This document shows positions 1 through 5,682 of a DNA stretch of 5,682 nt, one piece after another. Origin of the DNA: Verrucomicrobiales bacterium (GTDB lineage Bacteria; Verrucomicrobiota; Verrucomicrobiia; Verrucomicrobiales; SLCJ01). Positions within the stretch are counted from its first letter, which is position 1. Each line of letters opens with the position of its first letter. The translations under genes and the position numbers were made by a program. The notes below the pieces were generated by a model. It was not told the DNA's origin. It did no database searches and saw only the letters and a program-made list of their open reading frames with translations. Location: NCBI GenBank assembly GCA_007125835.1, contig SLCJ01000241.1, positions 1 to 5,682 of the forward strand. The letters run 5' to 3'.

Positions 1-2645
1 GGGTCGGAGGATTTTGGGGTGGGGGGAGTGGATGGGCGTTTTTGGGTGGGTGGTTGCCGGCGGCGGGTGGGACGTGGTGCTCTCGGGGCGCGGGGAATTT
101 TGGCGAGGGCGGGCAGGCGGAAGCCGGTCTTGGTGGCGTAGGCGTCGAAGAGAATGAGGAGCAGGGCGAGCAGGGCCAGCGGGATGCGTAGGTCGGCGCG
201 CTGGATGACGGGCGGGCGGTCCCAAGCGGTGGCGAGGTCGGTGCGTTCGACGCCGCCGCTGCGGCGCGAGGCGAGGCGGAGGTCGGCGAGGCGCGCCGGG
301 TCGAAGGCCCATTCGGCGGAGAGCGGGATGGCGAGCGGGCCGAAGGGCAGGGCGTGGTCGCCGATTTGGACGACGCCGCGCACGGGTTGGTTTTCGCGAA
401 GTTCGAGGGTGGATGAGAAGTGGCCTGGCGCGAGCCGGGCCCATGGGATTTCGCGGACATCCGGGCTGGTTTGGCCGAGGGCGGCGAGCAGGCGCGGCGG
501 GGAGGCGGTGAGGGCTTCGTTCCAGCGCGCGGGGTCGTAGTGCAGGTCGAGGGTGAGGCGGGTGCCATCGATGCGGTGGTTGAGGCCGATGCCGGGGGGG
601 ACGGGGTCGCCGGCGAGCCAGCGGGCGAGTGTGCGGGCGAAGCCGGTGTAGCCGGGCCAGGTGCGGATGAGGTCGGAGTTTTCCCCGGCCATGGGGAATG
701 AGACGGCGGCGGCGCGGCCGAGTCCGCGGCGGATGGCGGCGACGAGCGGGGCGGAGTACTCGTCGGTGGTGAGGGCGGCGACGGTGGCTTCCGGGCGCGC
801 GTAGGAGAGGTTGTAGCCATCGACAATGGCGGGCCATTCGATGGGGAGGGCGGAAATTTCGGCCCATTCACCGGTGGGCATGAGGTTGACTGGTTCGTTG
901 ATGAAGGCGCTGCGGGCGACGGCGACCGTTTCGCCTGCGAAGATGAGGGGGATCTCGTTGGCATCGTCGGTGAATTGGATGCGGCCGTCGCCGCGGCGGG
1001 CGATGTCGATGAGGAATTCGGCGTCGGAGTCGCGGTCGGTGCCGAGTCCGACGGCGGAGATGGTGACGCCGGCTTCGGTCATTTCGGCGATCAGTTGGCG
1101 GTAGTTGCCGGGTTGCTCGGCGTCGTTGGCGTCGGCGAAAAGGATGAGGTGGCGGGTACCTGCGGTGGCTTTCTTCAGCTCGGCCCAGGCGGCCTGCATT
1201 CCGGAGTAGACGTAGATGCCGCCGCCCATCGACTGAATGCGGCGCACGCGCTCGATGAGGGGGGCGCGGTTGTCGCCGAGGGTGGTGAGGGGGAGGATGG
1301 TGTGCGGGCGGGTGTCGACGGCGAACACGGAGACGGCGTCGTTCGGGCCGAGCAGTTCGATGGCGGCGATGGCACCGGCGTTGGCGAGGTCCATTTTGGT
1401 GGTGCCAGGCGGGCCGTCGGCGGCGGCCATCATCGAACCGGAGCGGTCGAGCACGATGGCCATGGCGATGGAGAGTTTGCGGTGGTCGGCTTTGAGTTCC
1501 ATGCTCACCGGCAGTAGCTCGTCGATGGCGGAATCGAAATACCCGCCGGAGCCGAACGAGTGGCGGCCGCCGACCATCATCAGGCCACCGCCCTGTTCGC
1601 GGACGAAAAAGTCGAGCGAGGGGAGGAATCCGGGGGCGAGGCTGTGGGCGGGGACATTGTGGAGCACGACGGCGCGGGTGCCGGAGAGGCGTGCGGGAGA
1701 GGCCTGGGAGGGATCGGTGAGCAAGTCGACGTCGATTCCTTGCCCGGCGAAGGCGGCGGCGAGGGGGTCGTCGGGGTGGCGTGAGACCAGCAGGATGCGG
1801 GGGCCGGCGGTGGTCTCGACCCAGGCGGAGGCGCGGTTGTTGCCCGGGTGGGCGTCGTTTTCCGGACTGATCACCACCTCGTAGTGGCGTGCTCCCCCGC
1901 CCTCGAAGCGCTCGGCCCATTCGGCGGTGCCGATGCCGTCTTGCATGCGGATGGTCGTTTCGGCGATGGGGACGCCGTCGCGAAGCAGCGTGATCGGGAT
2001 CGCTGCACCGGGCCTGGCACCGCTGCCGGCAACACGCGCGCGCAACAGAAATGCCTCGCCGGTTTGCACGCGGGCGGGTGCGCTGAATGAGGTGATGCGG
2101 TAGTCCTCGGCAGCGGGCGGCTGGATGAGGCGGTAGTCGAGCGGCACGCCTTCGGCGATAAGGCGTGCGGTGGCGTCGCCGAGGGGTTCGGTGGAGTATC
2201 CGTCGGTGAAGACGAGGAGGCGGGTGGGGCGTGAGGCGTCGTGGCGGGTGAGGACGTAGTCGATGGCGTGTGCGGTGCGGGTTTGGTCGCGTCGGCCGGG
2301 GGAAAGTTCGGTGCCGCCGTCGTCGATGGCGGGCAGCGCGTCTTCGGCGTAGTCGATATAATGGATGTGGTCGCGCCGGGCAGGGCGGGCGCGTTCGAGC
2401 AGGGAGCGCCATTCCGGAGCCTGGCGGTCGATCATGTCGCCGGTGGAGGCGGAGCGGTCGAGGAGCACCCAGAGGTCCATGCCACCGCGGCGCGAGGGGA
2501 AGGTGGGATCACAAAGCAGCAGGACCAGCGCCAGCACGGCGAGCGCGCGTGCCGGGCGCATCAGGCCGAGCTGCGGACGGCGCCACGCGAGGAAGGCGAT
2601 GGCGGGAAGCAGGAGGAGCCAGGCTGGCGATTCGAAGACGTTCAT
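1..2645 (-). CDS. Large membrane protein with two VWA domains and a split GATase-like fold (3' end outside window)
   Basis: An uninterrupted frame runs from ATG at 2645 to the left edge: 881 full codons and no stop. Domains in order: two hydrophobic helices (about 6-21 and 33-46); VWA1 (about 57-175) with MIDAS D63-x-S65-x-S67 in LLDRSAST and the TDG loop at 147-149; a beta-sandwich-like domain (about 183-280) ending in DAHPGNNRASAWV; the first half of a GATase-like fold (about 283-380: RILLVSRH, AVVLHNVPAHSL, GGGLMMVGGRHSFGSGGY); VWA2 (about 391-572) with a canonical DRSGSM at 400-405; the GATase-like second part with SAPLVAAIRRGLGRAAAVSF (631-650); a further beta-rich part (about 690-775); a helix (about 820-836); and a basic Pro-rich tail. 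This matches the large VWA/GATase-like proteins (Pfam 'putative glutamine amidotransferase' PF07090 type) found beside BatA genes. The only cysteine is C45 in helix 2, so the GATase-like fold cannot be a normal cysteine amidotransferase. The start overlaps the upstream stop as ATGA and has no clear Shine-Dalgarno sequence. The role is probably binding of partner proteins outside the cytoplasm; no enzyme activity is supported. Confidence 0.9.
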   Translation of the reverse strand, partial: MNVFESPAWLLLLPAIAFLAWRRPQLGLMRPARALAVLALVLLLCDPTFPSRRGGMDLWVLLDRSASTGDMIDRQAPEWRSLLERARPARRDHIHYIDYAEDALPAIDDGGTELSPGRRDQTRTAHAIDYVLTRHDASRPTRLLVFTDGYSTEPLGDATARLIAEGVPLDYRLIQPPAAEDYRITSFSAPARVQTGEAFLLRARVAGSGARPGAAIPITLLRDGVPIAETTIRMQDGIGTAEWAERFEGGGARHYEVVISPENDAHPGNNRASAWVETTAGPRILLVSRHPDDPLAAAFAGQGIDVDLLTDPSQASPARLSGTRAVVLHNVPAHSLAPGFLPSLDFFVREQGGGLMMVGGRHSFGSGGYFDSAIDELLPVSMELKADHRKLSIAMAIVLDRSGSMMAAADGPPGTTKMDLANAGAIAAIELLGPNDAVSVFAVDTRPHTILPLTTLGDNRAPLIERVRRIQSMGGGIYVYSGMQAAWAELKKATAGTRHLILFADANDAEQPGNYRQLIAEMTEAGVTISAVGLGTDRDSDAEFLIDIARRGDGRIQFTDDANEIPLIFAGETVAVARSAFINEPVNLMPTGEWAEISALPIEWPAIVDGYNLSYARPEATVAALTTDEYSAPLVAAIRRGLGRAAAVSFPMAGENSDLIRTWPGYTGFARTLARWLAGDPVPPGIGLNHRIDGTRLTLDLHYDPARWNEALTASPPRLLAALGQTSPDVREIPWARLAPGHFSSTLELRENQPVRGVVQIGDHALPFGPLAIPLSAEWAFDPARLADLRLASRRSGGVERTDLATAWDRPPVIQRADLRIPLALLALLLILFDAYATKTGFRLPALAKIPRAPRAPRPTRRRQPPTQKRPSTPPTPKSSD
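2642..2645 (-). other. ATGA stop/start overlap, BatA-type gene to VWA/GATase-like gene
   Basis: The BatA-type gene ends in TGA at 2644-2642, and the large VWA/GATase-like gene starts with ATG at 2645-2643, together spelling ATGA on the minus strand. The bases just upstream are C-rich (CCTCCGCCCCGTCCGC) and contain no Shine-Dalgarno sequence, so translation of the last gene probably depends on ribosomes leaving the BatA-type gene. That would keep the two membrane proteins in a fixed ratio. Confidence 0.8.
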
Positions 2646-4561
2646 GCGGACGGGGCGGAGGCCGGTGGGGACTGCGGGGGCAGGTCGGCCGGGGCGGGGG
2701 AGCCGGCGGGGTCGGAGGAGTCGGCCAGTTCGGATGGGTCTCTTTTCGGAGCGCTAAAATGGTAGAGGGTGAGGAGCGCGGTGAGGGCGGCGAGGATGAG
2801 CAGGGGGTGGGACGGCCCGGAGGCCGGAATGGACTGGCGAGCGGCGGCGGTGAGGGCGTTGGCGGTGGTGTCGGCGGCGGCGCGCGGTCGGAAGTCGCTT
2901 TCGCGTGGGTCGGCGAAGGCGACGGCGGCTTCGAGCCAGATCGATTGGTCATCGCGCACCCGGAGGAATCCCGGTTCGTCGGGCGCGCGGTCGGCGGCGG
3001 CGACCGGAAGCGATGCGATCACCGAGCCATCGGCGGCGAGCGTCTCCATGACCAGTGGTCTGTGGGAGGCGGTGGGAGGAAGGAAGGGGGCGAGGGATTG
3101 TGCGGGTTCGAGCTGTTCCCAGGTGGTGGCGGCTTTTGCGGCGCGGATGGTTTCGGCGAAGCGAAGCAGGAGGATGGCGGCAGCGGGCAGGCGTTCGATA
3201 TTGGAAAGGGTGGGATTGAAATGCAGAACGAGCTGCGGGCCGGAGGGACCTAGTGCTACTGGCGGGGTGTCGTTTTCCGGATTGGTGCTTTCCGAATCGG
3301 TGGCGGGCGGGGCGGCGGTGCGAAGGCTGGCGAGCGGGTGGGATCCGGACCACAGGAGAACCACATCGCCGGGAGCGGGTGGCGGGGAGGGTACATCCTG
3401 CACGGCGAGTCCGGCCCAGGCCAGCCCCTGGACGAGCGGGTGAGTGGCAGACACCACCGGATCGCCGAGGAAGGGCGCGCCGGATTCGCCGGCGGTGGAG
3501 AAGGCGATGCCCGCGACCGGCGGCGGATTTGTTTCTCCCTCGGTGGCAATCAGGGCGAAATCGGCGGTGGCGATTGGGGCGCTGCCGAGCCGTGGGATGG
3601 AGCGAGTCATGCGTTCGGCCAGCCAGGCGGGCACGCCCTCGCCCAGGCGCGCCATGGCCAGCGGCTTTGGCGCGGGGCGGATGAAGGGGAAGCTGTCGTC
3701 GAGGGGGAACGGGTCGCCGTCGAGGCGCAGAGTGAGGCGTGTGGCACCTTCCGGCAGTGTGCCTTCGAGGGTGGTCATGCCGCCGGCGGGGATTGTGATG
3801 GTGGATGCGGGTGTGCGGTTGGAGTTGTCCCATCCGAGCCACCACTCGCGGCGGGCTTCGTCGGGCGAGGGATTGACAATCACGGCCTGCCAGCCGGTGG
3901 TGCCGTCGTCCCGTGCGGTGACGGTGACACCGGCGATCCCGGCATTGGCAATGGTGCGGCCGACGGAGAGCAGGGCGGCGCCGCTTGGCAGGTTGTCGCG
4001 CGGGGTGTCGGTGGCGTAGACGACCAGCCCGTCCGGGCCGACGCGTTCGCGGGCGAGCCGCAGAGCGGCCGTCGGGTCGCGCCATCCTTCGACCGGCTTC
4101 CAATCACCGAGAGTGGCGATCCATTCGGCGGGATCGTTTCCGGCATAGAGGCGCGGCCGGGTGGGATTGGCCGGGATCACCAGCCATTCGGTGGCGCGTC
4201 CGCCGCGGCGGGTGACGCGGTCCAGGTCGGCGAGAGCGTCGGCGAGGTCGCTGTGGAACGCGCGCATCGAGGCGGAATCATCGACAACCACGGCGACGCG
4301 AAGGGCGGAGGTGGGAAGGTGCGGGCGGGCGAGCAGGGTGGCCAGGAGGAGCACGAGGAGGAGTTGCAGCCACATCGGAACCGAAGGGATCAGGCGGTGC
4401 CAGCGGCGTCCGGAGCGTGCCGGTTCGCGGGCGATTTCGATCAGAAAAAGTGTCGATACCGGGATGGCTTCGCGGTGGCGGTGCAGGAAGTGGATGGCGA
4501 GCACCACGGGAATGCCGAGCAGGGCAAGCAGGCCCCAGGGATTGGCGAAGACGAGCGGCAT
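2642..4561 (-). CDS. BatA-type double-anchor membrane protein with VWA and GATase-like regions
   Basis: This is a complete gene of 639 aa. The N-terminus (FANPWGLLALLGIPVVLAIHFLHRHR, residues 6-30, helix about 8-26) is the hallmark of the BatA/double-transmembrane anchor family. A basic loop and a second helix (about 63-79) follow. A VWA domain covers about 88-200, with MIDAS D94-x-S96-x-S98 in VVVDDSASM, a possible ligand T164 in DPTAAL, and D185 in VYATDTP. A beta-sandwich-like part (about 210-295) ends in LDGDPFPLDDSFPF, a motif typical of these proteins. A degenerate GATase-like region (about 296-476) then includes THPLVQGL and VVLLWSGSHPLASL. The last helix is about 584-601, followed by a Pro/Ser/Asp-rich tail. 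The VWA and following domains should lie outside the cytoplasm. The reading frame is open further upstream (to 5053), but that extension overlaps the DUF58 gene and does not look like protein. The Met at 4561 fits the family start and lies 16 bases after the DUF58 stop. No Shine-Dalgarno sequence is visible, so coupling is likely. The function is inferred to be partner binding in a MoxR/VWA system. Confidence 0.9.
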   Translation of the reverse strand: MPLVFANPWGLLALLGIPVVLAIHFLHRHREAIPVSTLFLIEIAREPARSGRRWHRLIPSVPMWLQLLLVLLLATLLARPHLPTSALRVAVVVDDSASMRAFHSDLADALADLDRVTRRGGRATEWLVIPANPTRPRLYAGNDPAEWIATLGDWKPVEGWRDPTAALRLARERVGPDGLVVYATDTPRDNLPSGAALLSVGRTIANAGIAGVTVTARDDGTTGWQAVIVNPSPDEARREWWLGWDNSNRTPASTITIPAGGMTTLEGTLPEGATRLTLRLDGDPFPLDDSFPFIRPAPKPLAMARLGEGVPAWLAERMTRSIPRLGSAPIATADFALIATEGETNPPPVAGIAFSTAGESGAPFLGDPVVSATHPLVQGLAWAGLAVQDVPSPPPAPGDVVLLWSGSHPLASLRTAAPPATDSESTNPENDTPPVALGPSGPQLVLHFNPTLSNIERLPAAAILLLRFAETIRAAKAATTWEQLEPAQSLAPFLPPTASHRPLVMETLAADGSVIASLPVAAADRAPDEPGFLRVRDDQSIWLEAAVAFADPRESDFRPRAAADTTANALTAAARQSIPASGPSHPLLILAALTALLTLYHFSAPKRDPSELADSSDPAGSPAPADLPPQSPPASAPSA

Positions 4562-4577
4562 GGTCGGCAGGGAAAAT

Positions 4578-5483
4578 TCAGGTGATGGGTTCGAGGGCGC
4601 GGACGGCGAGGGCCTCGGCGGCGAGGGCTTCGCCGAGCGGCGGCGCGGCGGGCACACGTGCCAGCGGCAGGTGGTGGCGCAGCGCCTCCTCTTTCCAGGT
4701 GGCAAAATGGGCTTGGTAGGTGGCGAGGTAGCGGCGGCGTAGCCCGGCATCCACATCGCGGGCTTCGACGCGACCGGATTCGACATCGTGGAAGTCGCAG
4801 GCACCGGACCAGGTGGGTTCGGCCTCGGCTTCGACATAGGGTGCGAGCAGGATGCCCGAGCCGCGATGGCGCAGCAATTCGCGCAGCAGCGTGGCCGGTG
4901 ATGCGGGAAATAGCAAATCGGTGATCCAGACGCGGAACGAGCCCGGGCGCAGTGGCGGGGCGTCGAGGCGGGGTGGCGCGGGAGGCCCGGCGGGTGTGGG
5001 GCGGTTCGGCGCGCTGGCGATGCGTTCGATCCATTCTCCCGAGTCGAATTCATCGGGATCGAGAGGGTGGTGGCTTGTGCTGTCGATCAGGTGGAGGGCC
5101 GTGGCGGCGGCTTCGCGGCGTGCCGCCTCGCGGGTGAAGGCGAACAATTCGCATGCGCGGCGCGCCTTCTCGGGGGTAAGGAACATCGAGGGCGAGGTAT
5201 CGAGGAGGATTTCGACGGTGGGCCGCACCTCCTCGCGGAAAAGTTTCATGCTGTAGTGACCGGTGCGGGCGTAGGCGGCCCAGTTGATGTGGCGCGGGTC
5301 GTCGCCGGGCAGGTAGTTGCGGTGGTCCTGGAAATCGAGTGATGCGCCGCTGCCCGCTCCGGCCAGCTCACCGGCACCGCCGCGCCACACGCGGTGGCGC
5401 AGAGGCAGGCGCAGGCGCGCCGCACAGGAGCCGCCCTGGCGCGCGGCCTCAACGGCCATGTCGATGTCGGGGGTGGCGATCAT
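4578..5483 (-). CDS. DUF58 domain-containing protein (soluble, VWA-like)
   Basis: This is a complete gene of 301 aa ending in TGA at 4580-4578. The DUF58 signature is clear at residues 50-74: DFQDHRNYLPGDDPRHINW followed by AAYARTG, matching the family's 'R-Y-PGDD-R-I-W-ASAR' pattern. It leads into a VWA-like strand, EILLDTSPSM (91-100), whose D95-x-S97-x-S99 is a MIDAS-type metal site. A second acidic strand, VWITDLL (185-191), sits where the VWA 'TDG' loop is expected. Residues 251-295 (ATYQAHF...LPLARVP...LGEAL) fit the usual C-terminal end of the family. No transmembrane segment is visible, so the protein is probably cytoplasmic, and 301 aa is a normal length for the short members. The start at 5483 is preferred because it overlaps the upstream stop as ATGA; GGA a few bases upstream is only a weak ribosome site. 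A second Met at residue 9 is an alternative. DUF58 genes are typically found beside MoxR ATPase genes and BatA/VWA genes, and its immediate downstream neighbour fits that. The exact biochemical role is not established for the family. Confidence 0.93.
   Translation of the reverse strand: MIATPDIDMAVEAARQGGSCAARLRLPLRHRVWRGGAGELAGAGSGASLDFQDHRNYLPGDDPRHINWAAYARTGHYSMKLFREEVRPTVEILLDTSPSMFLTPEKARRACELFAFTREAARREAAATALHLIDSTSHHPLDPDEFDSGEWIERIASAPNRPTPAGPPAPPRLDAPPLRPGSFRVWITDLLFPASPATLLRELLRHRGSGILLAPYVEAEAEPTWSGACDFHDVESGRVEARDVDAGLRRRYLATYQAHFATWKEEALRHHLPLARVPAAPPLGEALAAEALAVRALEPIT
5480..5483 (-). other. ATGA stop/start overlap, small membrane protein to DUF58
   Basis: On the minus strand the bases ATGA hold both the ATG of the DUF58 gene (5483-5481) and the TGA stop of the upstream membrane protein (5482-5480). 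Such four-base overlaps usually mean that ribosomes finishing one gene re-start on the next. The upstream sequence CCGGAAAATG gives at best a weak, close ribosome site. The overlap fixes the preferred DUF58 start and places both genes in one transcript. Confidence 0.8.
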
Positions 5484-5682
5484 TTTCCGGGTGGGTCGGT
5501 CGAGGCGTTATCAGGCAGGCTTGCATTGGGCTGCGGCCATCTTGCTCTTCCAATCATGGCGATCACAACAAGGTAGAGGGCAAGGAAGCTTGTGGCGGTG
5601 ATCACCGCCAGGTTTGGATAGTCATCGACCGCAAAAGCGAAAAAGCCAACCACGGGAAAGGCCGGGATGGCCAGAGTGGCGA
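5480..5682 (-). CDS. C-terminal part of a small membrane protein, function unknown (5' end outside window)
   Basis: This is an open minus-strand frame entering from the right edge, with 66 complete codons (5680 down to 5483) and a TGA stop at 5482-5480. I do not recognise the family. The visible part has two hydrophobic stretches, about visible residues 2-18 (ATLAIPAFPVVGFFAFAV region) and 24-43 (NLAVITATSFLALYLVVIAM region), joined by a short acidic turn (DDYP). A basic GRAR and a polar Pro/Ser/Asp tail follow, ending in PPGK. This suggests two membrane helices with a cytoplasmic C-terminal tail. Its stop overlaps the start of the DUF58 gene as ATGA, which supports its being a real gene of the same operon. 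The other two minus frames here hit stops. GC is about 56% over 5521-5682, and 25 of 66 codons end in A or T, well below the GC3 of the downstream genes. Its start and full length are not visible. Confidence 0.72.
   Translation of the reverse strand, partial: ATLAIPAFPVVGFFAFAVDDYPNLAVITATSFLALYLVVIAMIGRARWPQPNASLPDNASTDPPGK
5593..5610. repeat. Perfect 18-bp palindrome TGGCGGTGATCACCGCCA
   Basis: The 18 bases are identical to their own reverse complement, and the symmetry stops at both flanks (G on either side). It lies inside the coding part of the upstream membrane protein gene, over the codons for L-A-V-I-T-A, about 110-130 bases before the DUF58 start. It could be an operator-like site, but it may be a chance product of common GC-rich codons. 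It has no loop, and no run of T follows on the minus strand, so it is not a typical terminator. Confidence 0.4.

Noticed and set aside
283..1799. Functional glutamine amidotransferase activity
   Set aside because: The fold is recognisable, but no cysteine exists in this region, so the catalytic nucleophile is absent.
868..2412. Minus-strand open frame of 514 codons inside the large VWA gene
   Set aside because: It is an alternative frame of the real gene. The translation is almost all Arg, His and Pro with no domain, which is typical of shadow frames in GC-rich DNA.
2270..3253. Plus-strand open frame of 327 codons across the junction of the two large genes
   Set aside because: Low-complexity Gly/Arg text crossing two well-supported minus-strand genes; best explained by high GC.
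2949..4103. Minus-strand open frame of 384 codons within the BatA-type gene
   Set aside because: Arg/His-rich alternative frame of the same strand; no domain features.
3338..4585. Plus-strand open frame of 415 codons, antisense to the BatA-type gene
   Set aside because: Gly/Ala/Glu-rich with no recognisable motif or hydrophobic pattern, and fully antisense to a gene with clear family features.
4562..5053. N-terminal extension of the BatA-type protein by 164 residues
   Set aside because: The extension lies out of frame over the DUF58 gene and reads as Arg/Pro-rich shadow text. The family N-terminus (FANPWGLLALLGIP) begins right after the Met at 4561.
1..5682. Mobile element, CRISPR array, tRNA/rRNA or Rho-independent terminator
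   Set aside because: No spaced direct repeats, transposase-like frame, RNA-gene signature or GC-hairpin followed by a T-run was seen; the window is nearly all coding.

Overview
The window is a single block of genes, all on the minus strand, with almost no non-coding DNA. Reading in the transcribed direction (high to low coordinates), it holds: (1) the C-terminal end of a small two-helix membrane protein, entering from the right edge; (2) a complete soluble DUF58 protein of 301 aa; (3) a complete BatA-type membrane protein of 639 aa with a von Willebrand factor A (VWA) domain; and (4) a very large membrane protein with two VWA domains and a glutamine-amidotransferase-like (GATase-like) fold. 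Gene 4 starts at 2645 and runs off the left edge after 881 codons without a stop. Genes 1/2 and 3/4 overlap by the four bases ATGA, and genes 2/3 are 16 bases apart, so this looks like one translationally coupled operon extending past both window edges. No promoter, terminator, RNA gene, mobile element or CRISPR array was seen, and no stretch over 20 bases lacks a gene.

The organism is a high-GC bacterium. The gene set (DUF58, then a double-anchor BatA-like protein, then a long VWA/GATase-like protein) is a layout I associate with the Planctomycetota-Verrucomicrobiota group. The exact taxon is an inference and cannot be fixed from this window. The high GC content explains the many long open frames on the plus strand and in other minus frames. 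They translate to Arg-, Gly- or Pro-rich text with no domain character, and I treat them as shadows.

Functionally this resembles the MoxR/VWA ('bat', aerotolerance) type of locus. In such loci a MoxR AAA+ ATPase works with a cytoplasmic DUF58 protein and membrane-anchored VWA proteins whose metal-ion-dependent adhesion sites (MIDAS) bind partner proteins, in a chaperone-like or envelope-maintenance role. The MoxR gene is not in the window and would be expected beyond the right edge. By hydrophobicity and positive charge, both large proteins appear to have two N-terminal helices, a large extracytoplasmic region and one C-terminal helix with a short cytoplasmic tail. The physiological role in this organism is unknown.

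The most notable points are the split GATase-like fold carrying an inserted VWA domain in gene 4, the near absence of cysteine in both membrane proteins (which rules out amidotransferase catalysis by a cysteine nucleophile), the shared architecture of the two membrane proteins, and a clear drop in GC and third-position GC in the upstream gene. The locus type is known in outline, and I do not claim a wholly new system.
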